A stretch of 64,000 nucleotides of DNA from Flavobacterium gyeonganense (GCF_029625295.1 NZ_CP121112.1:1364001-1428000), one strand, 5' to 3'; counted from the stretch's first letter, positions 9,295 through 20,600 are shown. Made by a program: numbers and translations. Notes: generated from the letters alone by a model not told the origin.

Positions 9295-10041
9295 TTAGAA
9301 TTTAACTGAAACTTTTTCAGAAATCAATTTGTCATTTTGATAATATTCAAAAAACCATTGATTGTCTTTTGCATTCAAGCTTCCCTGAATACCATCTTTT
9401 ATGGCTATGAAAGAATCAGGGCGGGATGTTTTAAGCAGCTTCATAACCACTTTTGGCGTTTTATCAATTAACTGATACCCGTTTTCTGTTGGCTGTGCAT
9501 AAAGTAAATTTGGATCTGAAACATCTGCAACAGGAGCAGAAACTGTAGTTACAGCTACAGCAGGAGCAGCAGTAACCGCTGCTGTTGATGCAACACCAGA
9601 AGCTGTTATTGCTGTTTTACCACTGTATTTGTAATGCAGGCCATATATAGAGAGGAAAGCCATATCGAGGGATTCCCTATATGCTACCTCATATTCTTTC
9701 TCTTTGCTTCTTCCTGTTTCAGATGTATAAACTACTTTCCCATAACAGTCTTTAAACTCTACAAAAAGTTTTGTTACGAGGAAAGCGTTATCTCTTTTTA
9801 CATCTGCGTATAAAAGATCACATCTATTGAGTAATTCTGCCGGGAGCTGATCATTCTCATAAAAAGCCTGAAATCCTGCTTTTATTAAATTTGCCTTTGT
9901 CATAGTTGATAATCGATAAGGATTAATTCCTTTGGCAAAATCAAAATTTATTGGCACAATTACAGCTTTATAATCATTAATTGACTGTGAAAAACCAATG
10001 AATGAAGTGAATAGAATAAATACTAAAAATTTAATTTTCAT
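9295..10041 (-). CDS. Secreted protein of unknown function
   Basis: A 248-residue protein with a Sec signal (residues 1-18, MKIKFLVFILFTSFIGFS before QS). The first half (NDYKAVIVPINFDFAKGINPYRLSTMTKANLIKAGFQAF) looks like a compact alpha/beta domain. A low-complexity Ala/Val/Thr linker (~145-172) follows, then a ~75-residue C-terminal domain. I do not recognise a named family. It is the last gene of a three-gene unit with the HAD phosphatase (2-bp gap) and radC (3-bp gap further up), so it is co-transcribed with them, but that does not define its role. Confidence 0.7.
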   Translation of the reverse strand: MKIKFLVFILFTSFIGFSQSINDYKAVIVPINFDFAKGINPYRLSTMTKANLIKAGFQAFYENDQLPAELLNRCDLLYADVKRDNAFLVTKLFVEFKDCYGKVVYTSETGRSKEKEYEVAYRESLDMAFLSIYGLHYKYSGKTAITASGVASTAAVTAAPAVAVTTVSAPVADVSDPNLLYAQPTENGYQLIDKTPKVVMKLLKTSRPDSFIAIKDGIQGSLNAKDNQWFFEYYQNDKLISEKVSVKF

Positions 10042-10043
10042 AA

Positions 10044-10730
10044 TTATAAATATTTTTTGAGTTCTAATAAATTATTTATTTGTTTTATATTTTCAGGAGC
10101 GGCAACCTTTTTATCATTAAAAAAAATAGCATCCAGGCCAGCATTTAAAGCACCATTAACATCAGCATCCAGGCAATCACCGATCATAATACAATTTTCT
10201 TTTGAAGCCTTTGCCAGCTTCACAGCATAATCAAAGATAATACTATTTGGCTTTTTTACACCAGCCAGGTCTGAATTTGTAATTGTATTAAAATAGCCTG
10301 AAATAGCAGCATTATTAATTTTTTTATCCTGAACTCCGGCAAAACCATTCGTTATAATATGCAGCTTATATTTTGGTTTCAGATAGTCCAAAATTTCAAT
10401 TGCCCCTTCAAAAAGATAATTGTTATCTGTTAAAAATTCAATATAATCATTTGCAATCTGATTAATGTCTTCATCAGAAATAATAAAATCTAAAGCATCA
10501 AACGAGTACTTCAGTCTGTTATAACGTAATTCCTGATGTGTAATTTTGTCATTCTGATATAATTTCCAGCAAGCCTGATTTACAGGAATATACTTTTGAA
10601 TAAAATCATGGCAATTGATTTCAGGAAATTTACTCTCAAAAATTCGATTAAAAGCTAATTCTGAATTTCTGTCAAAGTCCCAAAGTGTGTGGTCTAAATC
10701 AAAAAAGACATCGGTAATATTTTTACTCAT
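10044..10730 (-). CDS. YjjG family noncanonical pyrimidine nucleotidase (HAD superfamily)
   Basis: A 228-residue HAD hydrolase. Motif I is FFDLDHTLWDFDRNS with the two catalytic Asp residues; the WDFDRNS continuation is characteristic of the YjjG subgroup. Motif II is ITNGF, motif III is the Lys of GVKKPNS, and motif IV is MIGDCLDADVNGA. A helical cap lies between motifs I and II. YjjG enzymes dephosphorylate noncanonical pyrimidine nucleotides, keeping them out of DNA. It lies between radC and a secreted protein with gaps of 3 and 2 bp, so the three form one operon. Confidence 0.88.
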   Translation of the reverse strand: MSKNITDVFFDLDHTLWDFDRNSELAFNRIFESKFPEINCHDFIQKYIPVNQACWKLYQNDKITHQELRYNRLKYSFDALDFIISDEDINQIANDYIEFLTDNNYLFEGAIEILDYLKPKYKLHIITNGFAGVQDKKINNAAISGYFNTITNSDLAGVKKPNSIIFDYAVKLAKASKENCIMIGDCLDADVNGALNAGLDAIFFNDKKVAAPENIKQINNLLELKKYL

Positions 10731-10733
10731 AAC

Positions 10734-11423
10734 TCATAAAATTCCTTCATCTGCAAAACTATAATATTTTGTTTCAGTTATGATAAGATGATCTAAAACT
10801 TTAACATCTAAACTATCCCCAGCCTGCTTTATTTTCCTGGTGATTTGCTTATCAGCATCACTAGGAATTAAACCTCCGGAAGGATGATTATGGCACAAAA
10901 TTAAGCCTGTCGCTCCATTTTCTAAAGCCACTTTAAAGACTAAACGTACATCTACAATGGTTCCTGAAATACCACCTTTGCTCAATTGAGACTTTAAAAT
11001 CACCTTATTGGAATTATTCAGAAAAAGCACCCAAAATTCTTCGTGTGGAAGTTCACCAATAATAGGCTGCATGATTTCAAAAACAATTTTACTGGAAGTA
11101 ATTTTTGTTAATTCTACAGCATCCTCCACTCTTCGGCGTCTGCCCAATTCAAGAGCTGCAATAATTGCAATGGCCTTAGCCTCTCCTATTCCTTTAAAAT
11201 TGGTTAGTTGCCCCAAAGACATTTTTCCTAGAGAATTCAAAGTATCTACACTAGCTAAAATCCTTTTACTCAAATCAACTGCCGACTCGTTTCGGCTTCC
11301 TGAACCAATTAAAATTGCAATTAATTCAGCATCGCTCAAAGCATTTTTGCCTTTCAGCATTAATTTTTCGCGTGGGCGGTCATCTTCTGACCAGTTTGTA
11401 ATAGGGAAATGTACTGCTTCCAT
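10734..11423 (-). CDS. radC: RadC family JAB/MPN domain protein
   Basis: A 229-residue RadC. The N-terminal helix-hairpin-helix region (LSDAELIAILIGSG ... LTNFKGIGEAKAIAI) precedes a JAB domain with the metal-binding motif HNHPSGGLIPSDAD. The N-terminal NWSEDDRPREKL is the family signature. Despite the historical DNA-repair name, the family's biochemical role is unsettled, and a role in recombinational repair is only inferred. It is the first gene of the radC-HAD-secreted protein unit; its ATG is at 11423. Confidence 0.93.
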   Translation of the reverse strand: MEAVHFPITNWSEDDRPREKLMLKGKNALSDAELIAILIGSGSRNESAVDLSKRILASVDTLNSLGKMSLGQLTNFKGIGEAKAIAIIAALELGRRRRVEDAVELTKITSSKIVFEIMQPIIGELPHEEFWVLFLNNSNKVILKSQLSKGGISGTIVDVRLVFKVALENGATGLILCHNHPSGGLIPSDADKQITRKIKQAGDSLDVKVLDHLIITETKYYSFADEGIL

Positions 11424-11679
11424 TGGCGTATATATTAAATATTATTTTTACTGGCGGATATCTCATAATAATGCCCTCAATATCTATCTTTAAATTCCTG
11501 TCTCTATTCTAAAAAAATAAAATTCAAGTTATTGCGTAAAGAATCAAGGCTGTTTTTCAATTGTTTTTCTAGAACCTATTTATAAGTAGTCGAAAAAATA
11601 AATTTGTTAAAAATAAGAAAAATCATTCATTAAAAGTCATTTGTTATTTTGATAATTCTTAATTTTAAAACAAAAAAGA

Positions 11680-12309
11680 ATGAAAACTATCTCCATCGTT
11701 TTAATCCTATTTTGCTTTTTTTCTTGTAATCAAAAAGAAAACAATAGTTTAGCTTTCGGGAACACTAATAAAACTGCCGTAAAAACTTTTGAAGAAAAAC
11801 TTTCAGAAGCAGCAATATCCATAATTGATCCTTCGATAGATTATGATCCGGCCTATTTCTCAATAACATATCCAAACGGAGATGTACCAGTAAATAAAGG
11901 TGTTTGCACAGATGTTATTATTCGTGCTTATCGAAAATTAGGTATTGATTTACAAAAAGAAGTTCATGAAGATATGATTGAAAATTTTTCTAAATATCCA
12001 AATTTAGAAAAATGGGGAATGACTAAACCAGATACGAATATCGATCATCGGAGAGTTCCTAATCTTGAAGTTTTTTTTGAAAGAAAAGGAACAAAATTAC
12101 CTGTTTCTGAAAATGGCAAAGATTATAAAACGGGAGAAATCGTGACGTGGATAATCAATAACAAACTCCCACATATCGGAATTGTTACCAATAAAAAATC
12201 AGCTGATGGCAAACGAAACCTAATTGTTCATAATGTAGGAGGCGGACAGGTTTTGGAAGATTGTTTGTTTGAGTATAAAATTGTCGGACATTTTAAATAC
12301 CAAAAGTAA
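11680..12309 (+). CDS. DUF1287 domain lipoprotein
   Basis: A 209-residue protein with a lipoprotein signal (MKTISIVLILFCFFSC, Cys16). The mature part matches DUF1287: YPNGDVPVNKGVCTDVIIRAYRKLGID, then NIDHRRVPNLEVFF and a C-terminal HIGIVTNKK / HNVGGG region. The conserved Cys of GVCTD and later His residues resemble an NlpC/P60-like hydrolase arrangement, so a cell-wall or peptide substrate is possible but not shown. It is a single gene; the 256 bp upstream hold no gene. Confidence 0.88.
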   Translation: MKTISIVLILFCFFSCNQKENNSLAFGNTNKTAVKTFEEKLSEAAISIIDPSIDYDPAYFSITYPNGDVPVNKGVCTDVIIRAYRKLGIDLQKEVHEDMIENFSKYPNLEKWGMTKPDTNIDHRRVPNLEVFFERKGTKLPVSENGKDYKTGEIVTWIINNKLPHIGIVTNKKSADGKRNLIVHNVGGGQVLEDCLFEYKIVGHFKYQK

Positions 12310-12320
12310 TTAGAAAATGT

Positions 12321-12391
12321 GTCAATTAGAAAATTGAAAGAAAAAAATGCCAACTGCATAGCAATTGGCATTATCTAATTTTCAAATTGAC
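12321..12391 (-). terminator. Terminator hairpin nested in a longer inverted repeat
   Basis: The inner stem AATGCCAA (12346-12353) pairs with TTGGCATT (12365-12372). On the minus strand it is followed by seven T, as expected for termination of the Mur ligase gene. Outer arms 12321-12337 and 12375-12391 match at 15 of 17 positions and would extend the structure. Confidence 0.75.
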
Positions 12392-12398
12392 TAATTAT

Positions 12399-13601
12399 CT
12401 AATTAATCAATCCTTTTACTTCATCAAAGTTTAATCCACCGTAGTTTCCTGAGCTCATTAATAATAAAGCAGAATTATCCAGATTTAAATTGAATAAATA
12501 TTCTTTGAATTCAGTTGGATTGGTGTAAATAATCAAATCTTCTCTATTGAAAGAACTTGCGATCTGCTCATAAGTTACTTCTTCCAGTTGTTTAATTTTT
12601 ACCGCATCCGGTGAGTAAAACACAACAGCAATATCAGCATACTCTAATGCACCCTCGTATTCTTTTAAAAATTCGGCATTTAAACTGCTATAGGTATGCA
12701 ATTCTAAACAAGCTACCAAAGTTCTTTCCGGATATTGTTCTTTTACCGCTTTTGTAGTTGCAGCTACTTTACTTGGTGAATGCGCAAAATCTTTGTAAGC
12801 GACTTTTCCTTTTCCTTCTGCAATTTTTTCCAATCGTTTTGAGGCTCCTTTAAAACTTGCAATTGCTTCATAGAAATCGGCTTCATCAAGCCCCATGTTC
12901 TGGCAGATCCATTTGGCTCCGGCTAAATTATTCAGGTTGTGCGCGCCAAAGACTTCGATTGGCATATCGCCTTCCGGAGTTTCTAAAAGTGTCACGCCAT
13001 CATTTACTGTATAATTTGGCGTGTGGTAAGGTAATTTTCGAATTGGATTTGTGGCTGCTTCAGAAACGCGTTTTACTTCAGAATCATTTTCGTTGTAAAC
13101 CAAAATTCCACCATTTGTAATTTTAGAAATGAAAATTTCAAACTGTTCTACATAATTTTCATAGGTTGGAAAAACATTTATATGATCCCAGGCAATTCCG
13201 GAAATCAAAGCAATATTGGGCTGATATAAATGAAACTTAGGACGACGGTCAATTGGAGAAGATAAGTACTCATCTCCTTCCAAAACCATAAAATCATTTT
13301 CTTCTGTAAGATGCACCATCGTATCAAAGCCCTCCAGCTGTGCTCCTACCATATAATCCACTGCAATATTATGATAATGCATCACATGCAGGATCATTGA
13401 AGTAATGGTTGTTTTTCCATGAGATCCACCAATAACAACACGGGTTTTATTTTTTGATTGTTCGTATAAAAATTCCGGATAGGAATAAATTTTCAATCCT
13501 AGTTCCTGCGCTTTTAGCAATTCGGGATTATCTGCTTTTGCATGCATTCCTAAAATTACTGCTTCAATGTCTGAAGTAATTTTTTCCGGAAACCAACCCA
13601 T
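12399..13601 (-). CDS. mpl: Mpl-type UDP-N-acetylmuramate tripeptide ligase, main part (frameshifted gene)
   Basis: A 400-residue frame holding the catalytic part of a Mur ligase. The ATP-binding loop is GGSHGKTT, the central domain has EGDEYLSSPIDRRPKF and WDHINVFPT, and the C-terminal domain is DFAHSPSKVAATTKAVK. The wording around EGDEY and FDRR fits Mpl, which attaches recycled L-Ala-gamma-D-Glu-DAP tripeptide to UDP-MurNAc, better than MurC. The frame begins mid-domain at MGWFPEKITSD. The missing N-terminus (Rossmann part with AIGGSAMHN) is present upstream at 13604-13753 in another frame. One extra A in the A7 run at 13620-13626 would join them into a ~451-residue protein of normal length. 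Confidence 0.85.
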   Translation of the reverse strand: MGWFPEKITSDIEAVILGMHAKADNPELLKAQELGLKIYSYPEFLYEQSKNKTRVVIGGSHGKTTITSMILHVMHYHNIAVDYMVGAQLEGFDTMVHLTEENDFMVLEGDEYLSSPIDRRPKFHLYQPNIALISGIAWDHINVFPTYENYVEQFEIFISKITNGGILVYNENDSEVKRVSEAATNPIRKLPYHTPNYTVNDGVTLLETPEGDMPIEVFGAHNLNNLAGAKWICQNMGLDEADFYEAIASFKGASKRLEKIAEGKGKVAYKDFAHSPSKVAATTKAVKEQYPERTLVACLELHTYSSLNAEFLKEYEGALEYADIAVVFYSPDAVKIKQLEEVTYEQIASSFNREDLIIYTNPTEFKEYLFNLNLDNSALLLMSSGNYGGLNFDEVKGLIN

Positions 13602-13603
13602 TT

Positions 13604-13753
13604 CTACAGGAAGAATTCCTTTTTTTCCAGTCTTGATTTTGATGGTTCAAAAATAGCGTCATCACTTCCTGTAACCTGATATCCTTTATTATGTAATGCT
13701 AATGCTAAGTTGTGCATGGCACTTCCGCCAATGGCGATGAAATGTGTTTTCAT
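13604..13753 (-). pseudogene. mpl: N-terminal fragment of the frameshifted Mpl-type ligase
   Basis: From ATG 13753 the minus strand encodes MKTHFIAIGGSAMHNLALAL and continues through SDDAIFEPSKSRLEKK. It then runs out of frame at a 7-A run (minus strand, 13626-13620) and stops at TAG 13604-13606. The AIGGSAMHN nucleotide-binding loop is the expected start of this Mur ligase family. Restoring an eighth A gives LEKKGILPVEMGWFPEK and joins the next frame. This is either a real loss-of-frame mutation or a homopolymer sequencing error. Confidence 0.82.
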
Positions 13754-13818
13754 TTAAAATTCTAATTTTTAAGTTCTAAATTCCAATTATTTTTAGGAAT
13801 TCAGTATGTGATATTTGA

Positions 13819-14508
13819 TTATTTTGAGTCAAATTTTCGTTTTAATTCCTGAGCTTTTTTAGGCTCTTTTAATTTGTTCAAATATAAATTATATAATTTT
13901 TGAAATGTAACTTTTGAATTGCCAATTTCATGTGCTTTTATATAATTTTTTTCTGCCGAATCGTATCTCTTGAAATACTCATCAATTCTTCCTTTGGACA
14001 AATATCCGTCGACAGGTGATAATTTTGTCAGCTCATTAGAATATTTCAGCGCTTTCGATTCGCTTCCTCCAACTATTCCGGGCAATTGCAAATACAGTTC
14101 TATTAATGCCCAGCGTGCTGGCAGATGTTTAGGATTTAAAACAATAGCTTTCTCAAATGAGGATTTAATGTCATCTACCATTCCAAAAGCCTTAAATTTA
14201 TTCACTTCTAAGGCACGCATTCCAAGACAGCCCCCATATTTATAAAAATATTCAGCCTCAGTAGGCTTTAACTGTTTTAGTTTTTTATAGTATGATGCTG
14301 TTTTTTCCCAATGTTTTTCCTCTGCTGAAATATCGGCTAATCGCTCCAGAGTCTTAATATCATTTGGATAATATTTTAAGTTCTCTTCAAAAAGAGCTCC
14401 TGCTTCCTTATATTTTTTAGCATGAAATAACTTCTCCCCTTTTTCAAAATTGGATTGTGAACATAAAAGAAGTGGTGTCAAAACGAAAAAAATTATTAGC
14501 TGTCTCAT
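13819..14508 (-). CDS. Secreted tetratricopeptide repeat protein
   Basis: A 229-residue protein with a short signal peptide (MRQLIIFFVLTPLLLCSQ) and at least four TPR units. Examples are NFEKGEKLFHAKKYKEAGALFEENLKYYPND, LERLADISAEEKHWEKTASYYKKLKQLKP, and later SFEKAIVLNPKHLPARWALIELYLQ. TPR domains mediate protein-protein contacts; the partner is unknown. It is transcribed divergently from the alpha-2-macroglobulin gene, with 131 bp between them. The Cys in LLLCSQ does not make a convincing lipobox, so periplasmic location is more likely. Confidence 0.82.
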   Translation of the reverse strand: MRQLIIFFVLTPLLLCSQSNFEKGEKLFHAKKYKEAGALFEENLKYYPNDIKTLERLADISAEEKHWEKTASYYKKLKQLKPTEAEYFYKYGGCLGMRALEVNKFKAFGMVDDIKSSFEKAIVLNPKHLPARWALIELYLQLPGIVGGSESKALKYSNELTKLSPVDGYLSKGRIDEYFKRYDSAEKNYIKAHEIGNSKVTFQKLYNLYLNKLKEPKKAQELKRKFDSK

Positions 14509-14639
14509 TTATCAAAAATAACGAAATATAAAATGCATTATTTGCTTTTAGATATAAATTAGTAATTTGTACGAAAATTATTTTACTACTCTCCCAACCT
14601 TTTACCAAAAACCACTCTCTATATTAGTAAACTCACTTT

Positions 14640-17600
14640 ATGAAAAAAATCATACTTGCTCTTTTGTTGCTGACTTCTACCCTATTTGCACAACAAACAG
14701 ATAAAAAATGGAATAAAGTTATTGCCTTTGAAAACGAAGGCAAAGTTAAATCGGCCAGTGAAGTCGTGACACAAATTTACAAGAAAGCAGTTTCTGAAAA
14801 AGATGAAGTTCAAATGATCAAATGCTTTTTTTATCATTCCAAATATCTCCTTGTTGTGGATGAAAATGCCCAGACTAAAATCCTTAACAATCTTAAAACA
14901 GATATTAACCGTGTCTCGGTTCCGTCAAAGGCGATTTTGAATTTTATTTACGCAAAATGTCTGAATGATTATTATATGCGAAATGACTATAAAATCCGAC
15001 AGCGAACCAACACGGCTTTCATTGATGAAGATTTTTTGACATGGACTGAAACCAATTTCAAAAATCAAATAGATTCAACATTAAAAAAGACTTTAGAAAA
15101 TGAATCTGTTTTAACCAAAACTTATCTTGCAGAATATGAAATGATTTTTGATTTTTTTACATCTGAAAAAATCAAAAAAGAAACTTTGTTTGATTACTTG
15201 CTACGGGAAAACCTGACTTTTTACAAACAAAAAGTACGTCAATGGGAAGTTGTAAAAAGTGATTTCACGCCTTATACGAAACAACTATTAGGAAATTCAG
15301 GCGATTTTACTAAAATTAATTTTGACTTCGTTACCACTGAAAATTTGCATTATGTATTGGCACTATATCAAAAACAGGAGTCTTACAATCCTTCTAAGGA
15401 CAATCAGCTGGACCGAATGCAATATGTAAAAAACACTTTACTTGAATCAGACGAGGCCTTTCTTCCTTCATTAAATACGCTTCAAAAAGAAGCAAAAGAC
15501 ACTATTTTAGTTCAAAAAATTCGATTAGAAAAAGCGCTTTATTATTCCAAAAACGCATCAAAAGAAACTCATCCTGATTATAACTTAAAATCTGTTTCTT
15601 TATTAGACAGTATTATTTCCGTAAAAAACAGATCCGATGCTTACAAATTAGCCATACACCACAAAGACAATTTGCTGTCTAAATCATTAAATATTCAGCT
15701 TCAGAAATACATTTACTCAGATGAAAATACAAGAGCATACATTAAATACAAAAACGTAACACAGGTAAAAGTTTCTTTCTATAAAATTAGTCAGAAACAG
15801 CTTTGGAATTATACTAATTTATATGCTAAAAGAGATAGTCTTACGACAGCATTTCTTCAAAAAAAGCCTGTAGCTGCAGAAAGTTTTTCTATTATAAATA
15901 AAAATGATTTCTTTGAATATACTACAGAAGTACATTTACCAATATTAAAAACAGGCTCTTATTTTGTTCATTTCGAAAGTGATTCAGAGAAAAAAGACGA
16001 GAAAGCTTTTGCTTACGAAACTATTACCGTTTCAAATCTGGCTGTTTTAGCTTCACAGAATGTATCAGGAGAAACTTTTCAGGTTGTAGACAGAAAGACT
16101 GGAAAACCATTAGAAAACGTACGTATAAAATCGAAAGATTTTAATTTAAAAACCAATAAAAACGGCATAGCAAATTATAATCGAAAAAAAGACAATTATT
16201 ACCACAATGAAATTGAATTATCTACTGTAAACGATTCTATTTCAATTAGAAAAAACTATCTCCAATATTTCGATTCTTATTCGGCGAATAGCAATTATGA
16301 CACTAAACTAAAAGCGAAAATAAATTTTTATTTAGACAGGGCTATTTACCGTCCGGGACAAACAGTTTTTTATAAGGGAATCGCAGTTCATAAAAAGAAA
16401 AACGAAACTTCTGTTGTGCAAAATACATCATTCAAAATAATTATTCGGGATGCAAATGACAATGAATTCAAAGAATTTGATGTTGTTACAAACGAATTTG
16501 GTTCTTTTTCAGGAGAATTTGTCCTGCCAAAAAACGGGTTAACAGGCAACTTTAGAATCGAGGCCGAAGAACCTAAAAACTATGAGAATGATATTAATTA
16601 TGATAAAGAAGAAGATGAACATCCTTTTTGGGACCATGTTGATTTAGAAAATTCTCAAATTGATTTCCGGGTTGAAGAATACAAACGACCTAAATTCGAA
16701 GTTACTTTTGAACCTAAAAAAGAAACTTTTCAGGTCAATCAGACCATTAAAGTAAAAGGAAACGCCAAAGCTTTTGCCGGAAGCAACATTTCTGATGCTG
16801 TTGTAAAATATACTGTCACAAGATTTACGAGCTATTTCAGGTATTTTTACAACCAGCAAGATCAAACTGAAACCCTTGCTACCGGCGAAACCAGAACGGA
16901 TGCTTCCGGAAAATTCAGTGTTGATTTCACGGCAATTCCGTCAAAAAACGGTAAAAAAGAACAATTACCTGTTTTTAATTATCGAATAAACATTAGCGTA
17001 ACAGACATTAACGGCGAAACCCATGATGCTGAAACCATTGTAAAAGTGGGATATCACGATCTGGCTCTTGGAGCCACGCTTCCTGATAAAATTGAAACGA
17101 AAAATAAAAACGAAATTTCACTAACAAGTACCAATTTAAACGGTGAATTCAAAGCGATAAAAGGTGAAATCAAAATTTATTATACAACTCCTTTTTCTGA
17201 TAAATTCAAACCGAGAGTCTGGCCGGTTCCGGATTTTGAAAACATTCCCAAAGAAGATTTCAAAAGATTTTTTCCTTATGAAGTAAGCGGAAAAACAACT
17301 GATGATGTAACTCCGACTTTAGTTTATTCTAAAAAAATTGATACTGAAAAAGACAAAAAAGTTCTGTTAGATTTTATTTCGAATTACAAATCAGGCAATT
17401 ATAAAGTAGTCTTTTCAGCAAAAGACAGTTTTGAAAATGACATAGAATCGGAAGACTATTTTCAAATTACACAAAGCAAAGACAAATACAATACGAGTAC
17501 TTTATTTACTATTAAACAGCTCAATGAAGACCCGAAAAAAGATGGCTTTGTTTCCTTAAAAATAACTTCGGAGATTCCTGAACTTTATATTGCTGTTACA

Positions 17601-20600
17601 GGAAGCTATAACAGTAAAGTGTTTTTTGAGAAAACCTCACATTTAGAAAACAATGAAGACATTATTATGATTCCATTGAAAAAAGAGTTTGAAAATTATC
17701 TTAAAATTGGTTTTCAGAGTGTTTTTGAAAATGCAACTTTTAATGATGATTTAGATGTAATGCTGAAAAAACAAGAAGCTTCAAAATTGGAATTTAGTGT
17801 TGAAACTTTTAGAAACAAACTGCAACCCGGAATTAGTGAAAACTGGTCGTTCAAATTAAAATCAGCCAATACCACCAATGAAGCAGAAGTTTTGGCTTCG
17901 ATGTACGACAGTTCACTGGATCAGTTTGCAACAAGAAACTGGAATGGACTTGGTTTTTATGATTACTCTTATAATGGAAATAATATTAAATCAAGTTTAG
18001 GATTTGATAAAACCTCCAGTTATCTACAAAATTTAAACATCCCCAAAAAAGGGGTTGTGCTAAATAACGAAACCATAAAACTGATTTGGTTTGGGTTTGA
18101 TTTTAATAACACCAATAATTCCCTTTACGTACAAAGAGAATATCAAAAGCAGCTTAACAGAAAAGCAAAAAAACCGCTAAATGCCAAAATGATTTCGGGA
18201 AACATCACTGATAAAGCAAACTTACCGTTACCAGGAGTTTCTGTGACTGTAAAAGGAACACAAAGAAGTACAGCTACAGATTTTGACGGTTATTACGAAA
18301 TTGAAGCTGCTGAAAAGGAAGAGCTTGTTTTTAGCATGATAGGTTTTAAAAGTAAAACCGTTATAATCAAAAACTCAAAAACCATCGATGTGGTTTTAGA
18401 TGATGACGAAAATAGTTTAAAAGAAGTCGTTGTTGTGGGTTATGGAACACAGAAAAAATCTATGTTAACCGGAGCTGTGACAACCATTAAATCAGAAAAC
18501 ATAGAAGAGGATAACACTGTATATAGTATTAGTGAAGCTTTAGAGGGAAGAGTAGCCGGAATTCAAATTAGAGGAGCAGGAAGTATTGATAGTGGTTCTG
18601 CCCCAATATACGTTGTTGATGGTGTAATTATGAATGATATCAAAAACATAAATCCGGCAGATATTGCCTCTATGGATGTTTTGAAAGATGCCAGCGCCAC
18701 AGCAATTTACGGAAGCAGAGCTGCAAACGGCGTCATCATTCTTACGACCAAAAAAGCATTTGAAGAATTGACTCAGGTAAAAGCCAGAAAAAATCTGTCC
18801 GAAACAGCATTCTTTTTACCAAATTTAAAAACAGATTCTAAAGGAAAAGTGAGTTTCAACTTTACTTCACCGGAAGCTCTGACTGCTTGGAAACTTCGTT
18901 TATTGGCACATAATAAAGATGCGGTTTCCGGTTATTTAGAGAAAAACGTCATTACACAAAAAGAGTTGATGGTTTTACCTAATTTCCCACGTTTTTTTAG
19001 GGAAAAAGATACAATCGTTATTAGTGCAAAAATTTCGAACATTACAGCTGAAGCCAAAACCGGAATCTCAGTTTTACAATTCTTTGACGCCACTACCATG
19101 CAGCCCATTGATGCCAAAATGCTGAATGCTGACAATATAAAAAACTTTACAATTCCTGCCTACGGAAATACAACGGTAAACTGGAAAATTACAATTCCGG
19201 AAGGATTGCAAGGAGTTCAATATAAAATTTTGGCAAAATCGGGTAATTTCTCTGATGGCGAAGAAAACATACTTCCGGTTTTAACCAACAATATGCTGGT
19301 TACAGAAAGTATTCCGATTTGGGTTCGTGAGAATTCTACAAAAGAATATACGTTTGAGAATTTAAAAAATAATACCTCAACAACCTTAAGAAACCATCAG
19401 TTTACTTTAGAATACACCTCAAATCCAACATGGATTGCGATTCAGTCATTACCTTATTTGATGGAATATGAACACGAATGTGCCGAACAGACTTTTGCCC
19501 GTTTTTATGCGAATGCCCTGGCGTCTGAAGTTATTTCGAGTAATCCTAAAATTGCTACTGTTTTTGAAGACTGGAGAAAGAACGGAAAACTGAATTCTAA
19601 ATTGGAAGAAAACGAAGAATTAAAATCGATTATTCTGGCTGAAACGCCATGGCTGAAAGATGCCCAGAGCGAAGAAGAAAAGAAAAAAAATCTGGCTCTT
19701 TTGTTTGATTTGGAAAAGATGAAAACTTCGCAGGAAGCAACTTTTCAAAAATTAAAACAAAAACAAAAAGCTTCAGGAGGATTTTCGTGGTTTGACGGGA
19801 GCGATGAAAACGAATATATTACCAGACATATTTTGGCAGGTTTGGGGCATTTGTCTAAATTGAGCAAAGGCAATACTTCACAAATTGATGAAATTTCAAA
19901 AACCGGAATTCCATATATAGATTCTAAATTTCTGGAATATTATAAGGCCAGAACCAAAAATCTAAAAAAAGCCGATAAAATAATCTGGATCAATCCGCAT
20001 TTTGACTTGCATTATCTGTATGCCAGAAGTTTTTATCTGGAGAAATATCCGCTTTATGACACATTAAAAAAAGCGTCAAAATTATATCTGGAAACAGCCA
20101 AAAATAATTGGCTTTCTTATTCTCTTTACGAAAAAGGAATGACCGCTTTAACCCTAAATCGTTATGGAGAAAAAGAGGCTGCCAAAACCATTTTAGAAAG
20201 TTTAAAAGAAACTTCTTCCAACAATGAAGATTGGGGAATGTACTGGATTGCCAATAAACCAGGCTGGTATTGGTATCAGGCACCAATAGAAACTCAGGCT
20301 TTATTAATTGAAGCTTTCGCCGAAGTGACAAACGACACCAAATCCGTTGATGCGATGAAGGTCTGGCTGCTAAAAAACAAACAAACCAAAAACTGGCCAA
20401 CGACAAAATCTACCACAGAAGCAGTTTATGCGTTATTGATGGAGGGAAATGACTGGCTCAGTGTAAAAGACAACACAGTTATAAAACTCGGAGATGAAAA
20501 AATAATGACCAAAAAACTAGCAGAAAATGAAAAAGAAGCTGCAACGGGTTATATCAAAATGAACTGGAAAGCAGATGAAGTGAAAAAAGAAATGGCTTCA

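Noticed and set aside
18189..18758. A separate TonB-dependent receptor gene fused by assembly error into the macroglobulin
   Set aside because: The reading frame is continuous, no barrel sequence follows the plug, and macroglobulin sequence resumes exactly where expected, so a chimeric assembly is unlikely.
19990..20406. A 138-codon minus-strand open frame inside the macroglobulin gene
   Set aside because: It is fully contained in a well-supported coding region, and its translation has no domain character; it is a shadow of the coding frame.
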